Positions 14,000-22,992 of a stretch of DNA of 34,341 nt are shown here, piece by piece. Within the stretch, counting starts at the first letter, position 1. Each line of letters begins with the position of its first letter. Source of the DNA: Bacteroidales bacterium (GTDB lineage: Bacteria; Bacteroidota; Bacteroidia; Bacteroidales; P3); NCBI GenBank assembly GCA_016292015.1, contig JAEEZY010000035.1, forward strand, positions 1-34,341, given 5' to 3'. Under the pieces are notes generated by a model that saw only the letters and a list, made by a program, of their open reading frames with translations, did no database searches and was not told the DNA's origin. A program made the position numbers and the translations under genes.

Positions 14000-16900
14000 A
14001 TGGCGAATTATAAACTTAAGCTGAAAAACGACTGCATAGATTATCCACAAAGTAGTGATAACGAGTATGTTGTCATAGACAGTAGCAGTACTGGTACAAG
14101 TATTAAAATTCCACCTGCTAGCAGTAATAACAATACTACCAGTGCTAACAATAGTAATAGTAATAGTACTAGTAGCAGTAGTAGCAGCAGTAGCAGTAGC
14201 AGTAGCAGTAGTGGTAGTAGCAGTAGTGGTAGTAGCAGTAGTGGTAGTAGCAGTAGTAGTAGTAGCAGTAGCAGTAGTAGCAGTAGTAGCAGTAGTAGCA
14301 GTAGCAGTAGCAGTAGCAGTAGTAGCAGTAGTAGCAGCAGTAGCAATAGGGAGATAACACTCAGTCTTCACAAGATGTCGTTCCATCGCAAGGTATATGA
14401 GCCGGGAAGGATCGATGCCACGATACAGATAAGCAAGTCCGGCAGTACGGATTTCCCGACAATACAGGAATTGCATGATATGTTCATGCGTAAGAGTGTG
14501 GAGCTGTATGAGGGGACCACCGAGATTGCGAGCGGATACTACGTCCACGAGGTACGGCCACGCTTTGAGAAGAGCAGCAGCAAATCGATGTATGTGAACT
14601 TGAAAATGTACAGCATCGACAACCTAATGCGTATCAACAAGTTCAGTGAGGCCTATCTGGGTCGTAAGCTGCGCGAATACATTGTAACGGAAGGAATAAA
14701 GGACTACAAGCTAAAGGTCAATACCTTCGACAATAAGGTGAATACGTATGCTGTAGAATTGAGCACGGAAGACGTTTTGCAGAACCTGTCGTACGGTGGT
14801 GTGGAATTCATACAGCCATATCTGGTGCAGTACAACGAGACGTTCTACGATTTCTTGGCGAGGGTGTGCAACCGCTGCGGGGAGTTTATGTATTTCGAAG
14901 ACGGGAAGCTGCATGTAGGACTGAAGATGGAGGATATCACAGATAGTAAGGGAAATACGACAAAAAGCAAAACACCGCATGGTATTGAAAAGGAGAAATG
15001 TAAAACTATAGACTATCAAAATATCTCAGACGGAGTTATTTCGGTGAAGGATTATACACATGACAGTCTGAAGGAAGAGGATCAGGACCCCAACATAGCC
15101 GCAGATGCAGAAAATGAGGATTTGAATACAGCCCCAGTCAAAGAGAGCGGCGCATATCCGGATATAAGTGGTTTGTCGAGTACAGGATTACCCCAAAAAG
15201 TGTACAACTCGGAGGTGGCAAATAATGAATTCTTCATGCCCCTTTATCGCGGCCAGTTCTCAAGTGGGGCTTTTTTTGACTATGCGATTCAAAATGCGGG
15301 TGATATGTTCAAGAGTTTTGTGCTGGATGATATTCTCGGAGAATCAAGCGGGATAGAAATGGGTACAGCTATTTTAACTGACGCTGTAAAATATGGCATT
15401 CTGTATGCAGCAGATTTTCACAAATTTAAGGATAACAAAAATGGTAACGAGATAATAGACACCTGGACGAGTGAAAAAGATGCAAAAATGGGGGTACCGT
15501 TTGCCGACAACGAAAGACATCGCTGGACCACACTCCTCTACTATCGCGACATCAAGTACAACGAGGAGAACCAGGAGCGACAGATGGTAAGCGTGGATAT
15601 GGGCAACGCGTTTAAGGATTTACGAATAGGCGACCTAGTGACATTACCTTACGACGATGTCAATAAGTATGTCGTTGTTGAGGTAGAGAATGATGTCGAA
15701 AAAACAGGTAGCGGAACGGATGCAACATACAATAGCAGTATGCAATTCAAGGCCGTGCCCATTAAGGGGGGAAAGTTTTATCCACCTCTGCTGAAAACGG
15801 GAGCATTCCGACAGTCAGAGCCGCAACACGCAATTGTCATCGACAGCAACGACCCCAAGAACCAGGGTCGTGTAAGGGTGCGTTTTCCGTGGCAAGCGAA
15901 AGTAGAAAATACGTACAGTGACAATATAATATCCAGTATTAAGGACACCGTAAAAGTCCTAAAAAAAGTATATGATGATTTGGATACGGTCCCAGTGCTC
16001 AAAGACAATAGTTCAGATAATGATAAAAAAGATAGAAATGATGAAATAAAAAAAATCAAAGATGCTGACAAGCTAGGTAAGGAAAGCAAAAGAATCAAGA
16101 CAAACAAGGATCAAGACAAATATAAAGATGGGAAGAGTGAGTTGGAAACAGAGAAAACCAATATTGACAAAATAAAGGGTAAAATCGATAACCTTGCGGA
16201 TGATAGCGACCAGGGAAAAATAGATGAAATACTTGACGACATAAATAAAGAACTAGGCAGGCTGCAGGATGAGATAAAGACAGACATGTTGCTCCAAGCA
16301 GGCACTCCATGGATACGTATGGTTACGCCGATGGCCACCAAGGGGGGCGGCATGTATTTCAAACCCGAGAAGGGCGACGAGGTGATGGTGGATTTCGAGA
16401 ACGGCAATATCGAGCGTCCGTTTGTGGTGGGTGCGCTCTATTCCAAGAATGTGGTAGCACCCGTAATACCCCGTAATGACACAGCGTTTGAAGAACATCG
16501 CATCATCAAGTCGCCCAACGGTCATTACATAAAGATGGAAGACCCCACCGATGCAAATAAATTGTTGGGAGAAATATTACCAATCCTTAAATTTATCAAG
16601 CAGTGGCATATTCCACTGAAATTTGACGTAGGGAGCGGCGATAGGGTTACTCCGGAGAAGTTTTTGGACTATATACCAGACAATATCCGAAAGTTATTGG
16701 GTGGCATAACAATAGGCGACGGGTTCTCTATGTGCAAAATCGACATATCAGGTCATGACCGCAAAATAACGATAGCGTCAACGTTGGGTAATGTGGAAAT
16801 AAGTGCATTAACAGGGATAACCATAAGCGCTCCCAATGGAAATCTGAAAATCGAGGGGAAGAATATCGACATTGTTGCGGGCAACCGATTGACACTTACC

Positions 16901-18370
16901 TCTGGCAATAATATCTCGCAGGCGGACAATCGGTCTAACACTCAAAAATTTGCTGACGCCCTTTCAAAAACGGCAGACTCATTATTTGGCAGTTTGATTG
17001 ATATGACCACCCTACGCTGCTTTGCCGAAATGAAATTTAAACCAGTCAACGGCACGATGCAAATCAAGTCGCACAGTTTCCTGAAACTTGAGGCAGGAGA
17101 GGGGAACGCCGAGATACCTGTGACGGCATACAAGGAACGTTATTTGGAAAAGACCAACCTTCAGATAGGCCACAACGGCAGTGGCTACCAGGCTTTACTA
17201 TATGTTTTGGATGCCATTTACTCCAACTTGAAAGGGAGAGCTCGTAAATTAGTCGAACTTTACGATGCCGCATCCCAAAAACTGGCAGACCTGCATTGTG
17301 ATTATGAAGAGTGGCAGAATTTTGGCATGTCTAGACACAGGATAGGATCAGGTCAAACCAGCTATTTCAAGACAGCAGGAGATAATGGTAGATCGCCATT
17401 AGACATGACTGCGGATGAATTTGTACAGGAGTGTTTCACTAGATGGAACCGTTTAACTTTAGATACACATTTAAAATGGCGACATTATAGTAAGTGGGAA
17501 GACAATGCTGTCAAGCTTGAGGACACCTATCTTGCTGTCGATGAATTCCATGAATATTGCAAGGAAACCGTAAACATTTTCAAACATAAGGATTTTTTTA
17601 AGGATGGAATAAAAAAAATAGGCTGGGTTCATAGCAAGTTTGAAGCATCATCCCTCTTTAATTACTTAGATGCAAAGTTTCAAGATGTGATTGAAGAAGA
17701 AGCGAACGCAATACCTGCATCTAATTTGACCCAAATATTAAAATCAATTAAAGACGGCAATGTAAGCGATATAAAGTATTCACATTTTGCGGACATTAAT
17801 CGTTTCAGGGTAAAGGATAAAGAAAATACATGTATGTTTGATAGTGCGAACGATAAATCAATCATACGCAGAATGTGTTTAAAAGTGCTGGGCCAATCAA
17901 GTACATCCACTAACAATACTATAAACAGTACTGAATATATAAGAAATAGAAATATAAGTGTGTTTTTTAATCCTGAACCGAGATCACTAAACCGTGACAC
18001 TATCTTAAATGATGCAAGTTGGAAATCTTATGTTGATTCACTAATTATATATCAATTTGGAACCGACTCCGGACTTTTAAGTTCATTGGGTAAGAATGTG
18101 ATGAAAAATATTGACGAAAAAGCATTGACTCTGTTCCCTGAACGTGATGTGTGGAATTCGGATGTCAAGGGGAAAATTTTAATGTCGGAAGGATCTGGAA
18201 CAATGTCGTTCAACCATCTTAAAACCATGTGCCATTCAGACAAGTTCGCTAATGCAACCACTATAAAAGAATACGGCCCGACGAGATCAAACGAGTCAAT
18301 CACCTCTGATTCGGACAGAAACGACGCCGTACGAAACCTAAGAAAACTATTGACTGAAATCGGCGGATAG
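14000..18370 (+). CDS. vgrG: Giant VgrG/TssI spike protein with poly-Ser tract and C-terminal extension
   Basis: The 1456-aa product is about twice the usual length of VgrG. A short N-terminus is followed by an almost pure Ser/Gly/Asn tract (~54-115). Then come gp27-like domains (REITLSLHKMSFHRKVYEPG onward; FYDFLARVCNRCGEFMYFEDG). The gp5-like OB fold begins QHAIVIDSNDPKNQGRVRVRFPWQAK at ~608 and ends at ~818 (GDEVMVDFENGNIERPFVVGALYS). A ~125-residue highly charged, coiled-coil-like insert (~636-762) interrupts the OB fold. A beta-helical needle (~919-973; ITIASTLGNVEISALTGITIS) follows. The last ~480 residues are unrecognised and AT-rich, and could be a fused effector or adaptor. VgrG trimers cap the Hcp tube and are ejected into targets. 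Confidence 0.9.
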   Translation: MANYKLKLKNDCIDYPQSSDNEYVVIDSSSTGTSIKIPPASSNNNTTSANNSNSNSTSSSSSSSSSSSSSSGSSSSGSSSSGSSSSSSSSSSSSSSSSSSSSSSSSSSSSSSSSSNREITLSLHKMSFHRKVYEPGRIDATIQISKSGSTDFPTIQELHDMFMRKSVELYEGTTEIASGYYVHEVRPRFEKSSSKSMYVNLKMYSIDNLMRINKFSEAYLGRKLREYIVTEGIKDYKLKVNTFDNKVNTYAVELSTEDVLQNLSYGGVEFIQPYLVQYNETFYDFLARVCNRCGEFMYFEDGKLHVGLKMEDITDSKGNTTKSKTPHGIEKEKCKTIDYQNISDGVISVKDYTHDSLKEEDQDPNIAADAENEDLNTAPVKESGAYPDISGLSSTGLPQKVYNSEVANNEFFMPLYRGQFSSGAFFDYAIQNAGDMFKSFVLDDILGESSGIEMGTAILTDAVKYGILYAADFHKFKDNKNGNEIIDTWTSEKDAKMGVPFADNERHRWTTLLYYRDIKYNEENQERQMVSVDMGNAFKDLRIGDLVTLPYDDVNKYVVVEVENDVEKTGSGTDATYNSSMQFKAVPIKGGKFYPPLLKTGAFRQSEPQHAIVIDSNDPKNQGRVRVRFPWQAKVENTYSDNIISSIKDTVKVLKKVYDDLDTVPVLKDNSSDNDKKDRNDEIKKIKDADKLGKESKRIKTNKDQDKYKDGKSELETEKTNIDKIKGKIDNLADDSDQGKIDEILDDINKELGRLQDEIKTDMLLQAGTPWIRMVTPMATKGGGMYFKPEKGDEVMVDFENGNIERPFVVGALYSKNVVAPVIPRNDTAFEEHRIIKSPNGHYIKMEDPTDANKLLGEILPILKFIKQWHIPLKFDVGSGDRVTPEKFLDYIPDNIRKLLGGITIGDGFSMCKIDISGHDRKITIASTLGNVEISALTGITISAPNGNLKIEGKNIDIVAGNRLTLTSGNNISQADNRSNTQKFADALSKTADSLFGSLIDMTTLRCFAEMKFKPVNGTMQIKSHSFLKLEAGEGNAEIPVTAYKERYLEKTNLQIGHNGSGYQALLYVLDAIYSNLKGRARKLVELYDAASQKLADLHCDYEEWQNFGMSRHRIGSGQTSYFKTAGDNGRSPLDMTADEFVQECFTRWNRLTLDTHLKWRHYSKWEDNAVKLEDTYLAVDEFHEYCKETVNIFKHKDFFKDGIKKIGWVHSKFEASSLFNYLDAKFQDVIEEEANAIPASNLTQILKSIKDGNVSDIKYSHFADINRFRVKDKENTCMFDSANDKSIIRRMCLKVLGQSSTSTNNTINSTEYIRNRNISVFFNPEPRSLNRDTILNDASWKSYVDSLIIYQFGTDSGLLSSLGKNVMKNIDEKALTLFPERDVWNSDVKGKILMSEGSGTMSFNHLKTMCHSDKFANATTIKEYGPTRSNESITSDSDRNDAVRNLRKLLTEIGG
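14160..14345 (+). repeat. AGT/AGC trinucleotide tract encoding poly-serine in VgrG
   Basis: About 60 serine codons, almost all AGT or AGC with a few GGT, lie in-frame. The DNA is a near-simple repeat and slippage would change length by whole codons, so VgrG stays in frame while the linker length varies. The antisense poly-Leu frame is an artefact of this tract. Confidence 0.9.
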
Positions 18371-18403
18371 CTTTTAGTTATAATTTTTATATTTTATCGA
18401 GAT

Positions 18404-20191
18404 ATGGCAACATTTACAGACGATTGGAAAAGCGCATTGGAGGAATTCCAAAAAAGCGTCAATAAGGATTTGGAAGAGATTCGCGCCCACAAGACCGAGG
18501 TGATGGCGCTCAAGTCGGAAATGCAGCGTGGTTTGCCGCAGGGTTTGTTTTACCGCGACGGCAACCGCCTGATTATATCGGCTCCAGAGGTGATAATAGG
18601 CAATGTGGATGAAAGTGGGGCATTGTTGCCCGGCGGCTCGGTGGTAACCGTTCGTGCCGAGCAGGTTGATCTGCAGGGCGTGGGTGCGGCCGGTGGAGTG
18701 CATACCCGCGCGGCCAGCATACGCCAGATTGCCGTTGACCCCGGCATCGATGGCAAAGAAGCGGTGGTGAGGGGCATGTCGGAGGTGGTAAGCCATGCAA
18801 CCAGCATAGTGATAGAGAGCGACGACGCAGTTGACGTATTCTCGAAACGACCCTCTTCGGCAGGGCATGGCGGCATACTCATTCACGCCGACAGCTCGCT
18901 GTGCCTTGAGGCAAGTATCACCGCCGAGCAGCACAAATCGGAAATCGAGGCCAAGATAAAAGAGCTGGAATCGTCGAAGAAAACACTGGAAAAGCTAGCC
19001 GACGGGCAGAAAAAAGGCTTCGACGCCATAGCCAAGCAGCTGGACAAAATCATGGAGGAGCAGGAGAAAATCACCGCCGACGAAAACGAAATCCGCACTA
19101 GTTTCCTCGACCTTGGTGAGCTGCAGGACCAGTTCTCCGTAAACTCGCATGCGTTGGCCAAAGCGACCGAGAGCTGGATTGAGACCGTATCGACTCTGGC
19201 CGAGGTGAACCGCCAGATAACGGCTCTGAAGGCAGAAAAGGACGCCATCACCACTGGCGACGACTACAAGAAAAAGAGCACGGGTGCGAACGTATCCATC
19301 GTGGGCGAGCGCATCAGTATGGTTTCAGCCGACGGCGAGGGCAACCTGCGCGACAACGAGGGGGCAGGCATTGGCATCTTAGCCAACACGGTGAGCATCG
19401 CATCGCGAGAGGCCGACCAGTCGCTCAAGAAAGAGGGCAGCGTGAGCATCTCGGCCAAGACGCTGAACCTCACGACAGCAAACCCCGCCGAACTGGAATA
19501 CGACGACAAGGGAGCACTCACGAAAGGCAAATATCCCGTTGAGGGCGACGTATTCATCCGCTCAAAGAACATCACCATGGAGGCGGTGGATAACGAGATA
19601 GAAAACGGCGAGAAGAAAGAGACAGCGCTGACCAAGGAGGGCAAGATAGCCGTACGCGCCGAGAGCATGGACTTCACCACCACCGACACCGAAGGCAAGG
19701 CCACCGGCAGCATCGGCATCAACAGCAAGGCGGTGAGCATACGCTCGATAGACGTGGACAAGGAGAAACGCACCGACGACAAGCTGGCAGACGGCGGCAC
19801 GATGATGCTGCTGTCGGAGAAGATGTATGTGGGAGCGAAGGACAAAGACCACAAGTCGAAGAAGCTGCAGGCAGTGAGCGAGGAGGTGGGCCTGTTTGCC
19901 GACAAGACGCTCGAGGCACAGCAGGGCGACGGAAAGGCCATAGTGCAGCTCGACGGCGGCAACGCCTCCATCGCGGGCAGCAAGACACAGCTGTACGGCG
20001 ACACCACCGTCAACGCCAAGACCGATATCAAGGGCGACCTCAAGGCTCCGAAAGCCACCATCGACAACCTCGAGGCGAAGAGCTCGTTCAAGTCGTCGAA
20101 CATCAGCGACGGCATTGCAGTGCCGGCTCCTGCGGCTTCGGCAAGCCTCAGCGCCAAGCTGAAAACGGAGGATGTGAAAGAGGGAAGTTAG
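18404..20191 (+). CDS. Beta-helical spike-associated protein (VgrG needle-like)
   Basis: This 595-aa product has no recognised family. Residues ~1-45 and ~180-290 are predicted coiled coil (KIKELESSKKTLEKLADGQKK and following heptads). Elsewhere short strands recur in a ladder: GNRLIISAPEVIIGN, GSVVTVRAEQVDLQG, ANVSIVGERISMVSADG, GSVSISAKTLNLTT, GKIAVRAESMDFTT, GSIGINSKAVSIRS and GNASIAGSKTQLYGDTTVNAKTDI. That pattern of x-hydrophobic-x-hydrophobic strands is like the triple beta-helix needle of gp5/VgrG. It sits between vgrG and the PAAR-like tip gene and is probably part of the spike: an extra needle, or an effector-carrying adaptor. No signal peptide. The ORF ends inside a heptamer repeat array that overlaps its stop codon. 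Confidence 0.55.
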   Translation: MATFTDDWKSALEEFQKSVNKDLEEIRAHKTEVMALKSEMQRGLPQGLFYRDGNRLIISAPEVIIGNVDESGALLPGGSVVTVRAEQVDLQGVGAAGGVHTRAASIRQIAVDPGIDGKEAVVRGMSEVVSHATSIVIESDDAVDVFSKRPSSAGHGGILIHADSSLCLEASITAEQHKSEIEAKIKELESSKKTLEKLADGQKKGFDAIAKQLDKIMEEQEKITADENEIRTSFLDLGELQDQFSVNSHALAKATESWIETVSTLAEVNRQITALKAEKDAITTGDDYKKKSTGANVSIVGERISMVSADGEGNLRDNEGAGIGILANTVSIASREADQSLKKEGSVSISAKTLNLTTANPAELEYDDKGALTKGKYPVEGDVFIRSKNITMEAVDNEIENGEKKETALTKEGKIAVRAESMDFTTTDTEGKATGSIGINSKAVSIRSIDVDKEKRTDDKLADGGTMMLLSEKMYVGAKDKDHKSKKLQAVSEEVGLFADKTLEAQQGDGKAIVQLDGGNASIAGSKTQLYGDTTVNAKTDIKGDLKAPKATIDNLEAKSSFKSSNISDGIAVPAPAASASLSAKLKTEDVKEGS

Positions 20192-20234
20192 TAGTCAGCA
20201 GTCAGTAGTTAGCAGTCAGTAGTTAGCAATCAGC
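20186..20234. repeat. Heptamer array overlapping the spike-gene stop codon
   Basis: Seven 7-bp units: AGTTAGT AGTCAGC AGTCAGT AGTTAGC AGTCAGT AGTTAGC AATCAGC. The first unit contains the last sense codon and the TAG stop of the spike gene. Confidence 0.9.
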
Positions 20235-20298
20235 AAATACATTTGTCAAATGCTTTAGCATTCATGAGCACCTCTGAAAAAAATAAATTAAGCGAATA

Positions 20299-20389
20299 AT
20301 TCACTAATCACTATTCACCAATCACAATCCACAATTCACTATTCACTATTCACAATTCACTATTCACTATTCACAATTCACTAATCATG
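20299..20389. repeat. 13-unit heptamer array ending in the PAAR start codon
   Basis: Thirteen consecutive 7-bp units based on ATTCACT, ATTCACA and AATCACT run without a break. The last unit, AATCATG, contains the ATG of the PAAR-like gene. The array fills the last 91 bp before and into that gene. Confidence 0.92.
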
Positions 20390-20776
20390 GGAAAATTTGT
20401 ATGTGCGGGAGCAATGCTCCAATGTAGTTTCGGGATGGCACCATCGTCGCTGATGGTGGTGGACCCCACCCGGCCTATGGTGCAGAACAAGCCTATAGCC
20501 AACATCATGGACAACAAGCCGATGGCTAACATCATGCCGTTCGGCATGTGCCAGTCGATGGCAAACCCGACGGTGGCGTCGGCCACCGCAGCGGCAATGG
20601 GTGTGCTGACGCCGATGCCATGTGTGCCGATGATTGCGGCACCGTGGATGCCTGGCGGCAAGGAGATGATTGCCAACATGCCGGCATTGCTGGACAACTG
20701 CAAGTGCATGTGCAACTGGGGCGGCCAGATTTCGGTCAATATGCCGGGAAATATATGTTTGGCGGAAGGAAAGTGA
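20387..20776 (+). CDS. PAAR-like DUF4280 spike tip
   Basis: The 129-aa product has the DUF4280 pattern: VCAGAMLQCSFG, APSSLMVVDPTRPM, IMDNKPMANIMPFGMC, NPTVASAT, PCVPMI, PWMPGG and CMCNWGGQISVNMPG. DUF4280 proteins are PAAR-like and form the metal-binding sharpened tip on the VgrG needle. The eight or so conserved Cys and His-like positions fit such a role (C6, C13, C54 among others). It follows the two spike genes and completes the puncturing device. The start is embedded in a heptamer array. Confidence 0.85.
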   Translation: MGKFVCAGAMLQCSFGMAPSSLMVVDPTRPMVQNKPIANIMDNKPMANIMPFGMCQSMANPTVASATAAAMGVLTPMPCVPMIAAPWMPGGKEMIANMPALLDNCKCMCNWGGQISVNMPGNICLAEGK

Positions 20777-20782
20777 TTTTTT

Positions 20783-20824
20783 AGTTTCAAGTTTTGAGGT
20801 TTTAGTTTCAAGTATGAGGTTTTT
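20783..20824. repeat. Heptamer array containing the PEGA-gene start
   Basis: Units AGTTTCA AGTTTTG AGGTTTT AGTTTCA AGTATGA GGTTTTT. The fifth unit contains the ATG at 20814 that starts the PEGA protein. Confidence 0.85.
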
Positions 20825-22178
20825 GGTGCGATATTCCATTTTCAGGTGTTCGTCGATGCTTGCGTTTGTCAGCATGGTGCTCGGTCTGTTGTTCCATGCG
20901 GCAGAGTGCAACGCGCAGCAGATGCGGATTGAGGGGTTTTCGCGGGTCAGGGCCTCAATCATCAAACAGACCAAACCTGTAGTGGATAAGCAGTTCGCAT
21001 TGATAGACCTCTCCACCGAGCAGAAGGGTTTCACCTTTATGGCCGACGGCAAGAACAAAGCCACCGCCGAGGAGGGCGACGGCATCATAACCGTGAAGGT
21101 GCCGCACAAGACTCGCTACGTGACTGTGAAACACCCCGACTTCGGTCAATACACATGGCGGGTGCCGGGCAAGGGGCTCAGAAAGAAGCGCCACTACCGC
21201 GCAACACTGTTTGCCAACACCGCCGACAAGGAGTACCGGCTGGGGTGGCAATGGGTGCAGTTTGGCATATCTCCCGAAAACGCGGTGCTGCACATCGACT
21301 CGACGACATACCTTATACGCGACGGCGGGAAGACCTTACGCCTTCCGGTAGGCAAGCACACGTACCAGGTGGAGTCGCCTTTCTATCAGGCGGTGAACGA
21401 CACGTTTGTGCTGACCGACACCACCAAGCTACGGCTCACGGTAAGCCTGCAGCCCACCTATTCGTACCTGACGGTGATGACACCGATGCGGAAAGCGGAG
21501 ATACGGATTGATGGGCAGCCGATAGGACGTGGGACGGGAGTAAGCCGCCGACTGGCCGAGGGCAAACACAGGCTTGCGGTGTATGTGCGGGGGATTTGCT
21601 ACTACGACGAGCCTTTTACCATAGGACGCTCGGAGAAAAAGACCATAGTGCTGACAGAGCCGGAACTGCAACCGAAGCAGCCGACAAAAAAACATAGGAA
21701 GTCGAAAGAACCAAGCAATCAGGTAGTCAAACAACCAGGCGGGCAGGCAATTTCGGCCCCCGTGACGCTGAACGCCGCCGATGACAGCACGGAGATATGG
21801 CTTAACCGCGAGAAGGTGGGTGTAGGGAAATGGAGCGGCATGCTCGACGAGGGATTCTATATCGTCACCACGAGGAAAGACAGAGTTGATTCAGAGGTGA
21901 TACAGTTTTGGATTACCGACGAGAGTCCGCTGGAACTGAACCTGGCGGTGCCGGAAACCAGCATGGGGATGCTGAACATATACAGCAACGTGGAGGGTGC
22001 GGAGATATATATAGACGGGAAGTGTGTGGGCGAGACGCCGTGCGTGGTGAAGGGGTTGCCGACCTCACGCGACTGCGTGGTAACCATAGTGAAGCAGGGA
22101 TACAAGAAAGTGCGCAAAAAGGTACGCCCGAGGGGCAACGACCTGACGGACGTGTATGTCAGGTTGAAAGGCAAGTAG
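20814..22178 (+). CDS. Exported PEGA-repeat protein
   Basis: The ATG at 20814 gives a good signal sequence (MLAFVSMVLGLLFHAAECNAQQ region, cleavage near residue 34). The longer open frame from 20670 overlaps the PAAR gene and is rejected. The 454-aa product carries about four PEGA-type beta modules. Clear cases are IRIDGQPIGRGTGVS at ~232-246 and a late one, AEIYIDGKCVGETPC; others lie around VLHIDSTTY and EIWLNREKVGVG. PEGA modules occur in surface and periplasmic proteins and bind partners or carbohydrate. A basic linker rich in Lys and Gln (~290-320) separates two pairs. With no catalytic motif, a structural envelope role in the secretion apparatus is plausible. Similar proteins occur beside other Bacteroidota T6SS-like loci, but I cannot test that here. 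Confidence 0.75.
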   Translation: MRFLVRYSIFRCSSMLAFVSMVLGLLFHAAECNAQQMRIEGFSRVRASIIKQTKPVVDKQFALIDLSTEQKGFTFMADGKNKATAEEGDGIITVKVPHKTRYVTVKHPDFGQYTWRVPGKGLRKKRHYRATLFANTADKEYRLGWQWVQFGISPENAVLHIDSTTYLIRDGGKTLRLPVGKHTYQVESPFYQAVNDTFVLTDTTKLRLTVSLQPTYSYLTVMTPMRKAEIRIDGQPIGRGTGVSRRLAEGKHRLAVYVRGICYYDEPFTIGRSEKKTIVLTEPELQPKQPTKKHRKSKEPSNQVVKQPGGQAISAPVTLNAADDSTEIWLNREKVGVGKWSGMLDEGFYIVTTRKDRVDSEVIQFWITDESPLELNLAVPETSMGMLNIYSNVEGAEIYIDGKCVGETPCVVKGLPTSRDCVVTIVKQGYKKVRKKVRPRGNDLTDVYVRLKGK

Positions 22179-22236
22179 TCAGAAGTCAGAAGTTAATTAA
22201 TTGTAGTCATAATTCAAAATTCACAGATAGATGAAA
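22174..22236. repeat. Heptamer array between PEGA gene and the 242-aa gene
   Basis: Units AGTAGTC AGAAGTC AGAAGTT AATTAAT TGTAGTC ATAATTC AAAATTC ACAGATA GATGAAA. The first holds the TAG stop of the PEGA gene, the last the ATG at 22231, so the array fills the whole gap. Confidence 0.8.
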
Positions 22237-22959
22237 AGAAGTATTGCAGTTTTATTGGATGAGGCCAAGGGTAAGATGAGCGGATATGTGGCCCTTACCA
22301 ACTACAGGTTTATGAACCTATGCGTCGATGCCGAACCTGCGGCACTCCTCTGCGTCACCATAGAACTCGGCGGGACGGAATTCAAGATAGAAGAATTGGT
22401 AGATGTGGCAAGTCCGCGAGAGGACCAGTTTGCCCTGCTGCCCAAAGAGAACGACCCCGAGCTGCTATTCGCCATCTGCAAGGGGGTGGAAATGTCGCAT
22501 CCCGAATTCAAGATGGAGGTGAAAGACCTTGACGACGAAGAGGGCGGCCCTGAAGAGGAACGCGAGAAATACATCCTGCTGACGATGCCAGAGGTGGACG
22601 ACGACCGCCACGACCTGATAATAAGCGGGGTGGACACCCTCACAAAAGCATGCGAGGGAAAGCTGGACTTCCTGCTGGAAGACTATACCCAGAAGATGAC
22701 GCTCAAGCTGACCGGCGCCAAAGAGGAGGAGATAAAGGAGGCCACGGACGCGATAAAGGACATGCACGACAAGCACAAGGAGATGCTCGACGGATATATA
22801 GAGAACAAAAAGCAGCAAGTGGAGGAGGCCTACCAGCGCTGGCAGGAGAAACAGCAGGAGGGCGACGACCAGAAGCATGAAGCGGAGGACAAAGCCGCCC
22901 ACGACCCCGAGAAAGCCATGAAGATGAACCTGGACGATTTGGAAGGGAACGTGTTTTAA
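22231..22959 (+). CDS. Conserved-looking protein of unknown function next to the E1 gene
   Basis: The 242-aa cytoplasmic product has no signal peptide or membrane segment. Residues ~1-125 are beta-rich and acidic (SIAVLLDEAKGKMSGYVALTN, LLCVTIELGGTEFKIEEL, KYILLTMPEVDDDRHD). Residues ~130-242 are almost all helical and charged, with a coiled-coil-like stretch ATDAIKDMHDKHKEMLDGY followed by VEEAYQRWQEKQQEG. I recognise no family and no metal or nucleotide motif. It sits between the PEGA gene and the E1 gene, with heptamer arrays both before and after. It could be an adaptor, a chaperone for the spike, or a substrate of the Ubl system; none of these is shown by the sequence. Confidence 0.6.
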   Translation: MKRSIAVLLDEAKGKMSGYVALTNYRFMNLCVDAEPAALLCVTIELGGTEFKIEELVDVASPREDQFALLPKENDPELLFAICKGVEMSHPEFKMEVKDLDDEEGGPEEEREKYILLTMPEVDDDRHDLIISGVDTLTKACEGKLDFLLEDYTQKMTLKLTGAKEEEIKEATDAIKDMHDKHKEMLDGYIENKKQQVEEAYQRWQEKQQEGDDQKHEAEDKAAHDPEKAMKMNLDDLEGNVF

Positions 22960-22992
22960 GTTTTAAGTTTCTAGTTTTTAGTTTCTAGTTTT
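22958..22992. repeat. Heptamer array bridging stop of 242-aa gene and start of E1 gene
   Basis: Five units AAGTTTT AAGTTTC TAGTTTT TAGTTTC TAGTTTT. The first contains the AA of the TAA stop; the last ends in the TT of the TTG start (22991-22993), followed by GTG at 22994. Confidence 0.9.

Noticed and set aside
14041..14346. Minus-strand poly-leucine frame
   Set aside because: It is the antisense of the AGT/AGC serine tract in vgrG and has no complexity of its own.
19264..20157. Minus-strand frame of 297 codons
   Set aside because: Antisense to the spike-like gene; no motifs and an odd Ser-rich composition.
20670..20813. Upstream extension of the PEGA frame
   Set aside because: It would overlap the PAAR-like gene and precede the signal peptide; the ATG at 20814 fits better.
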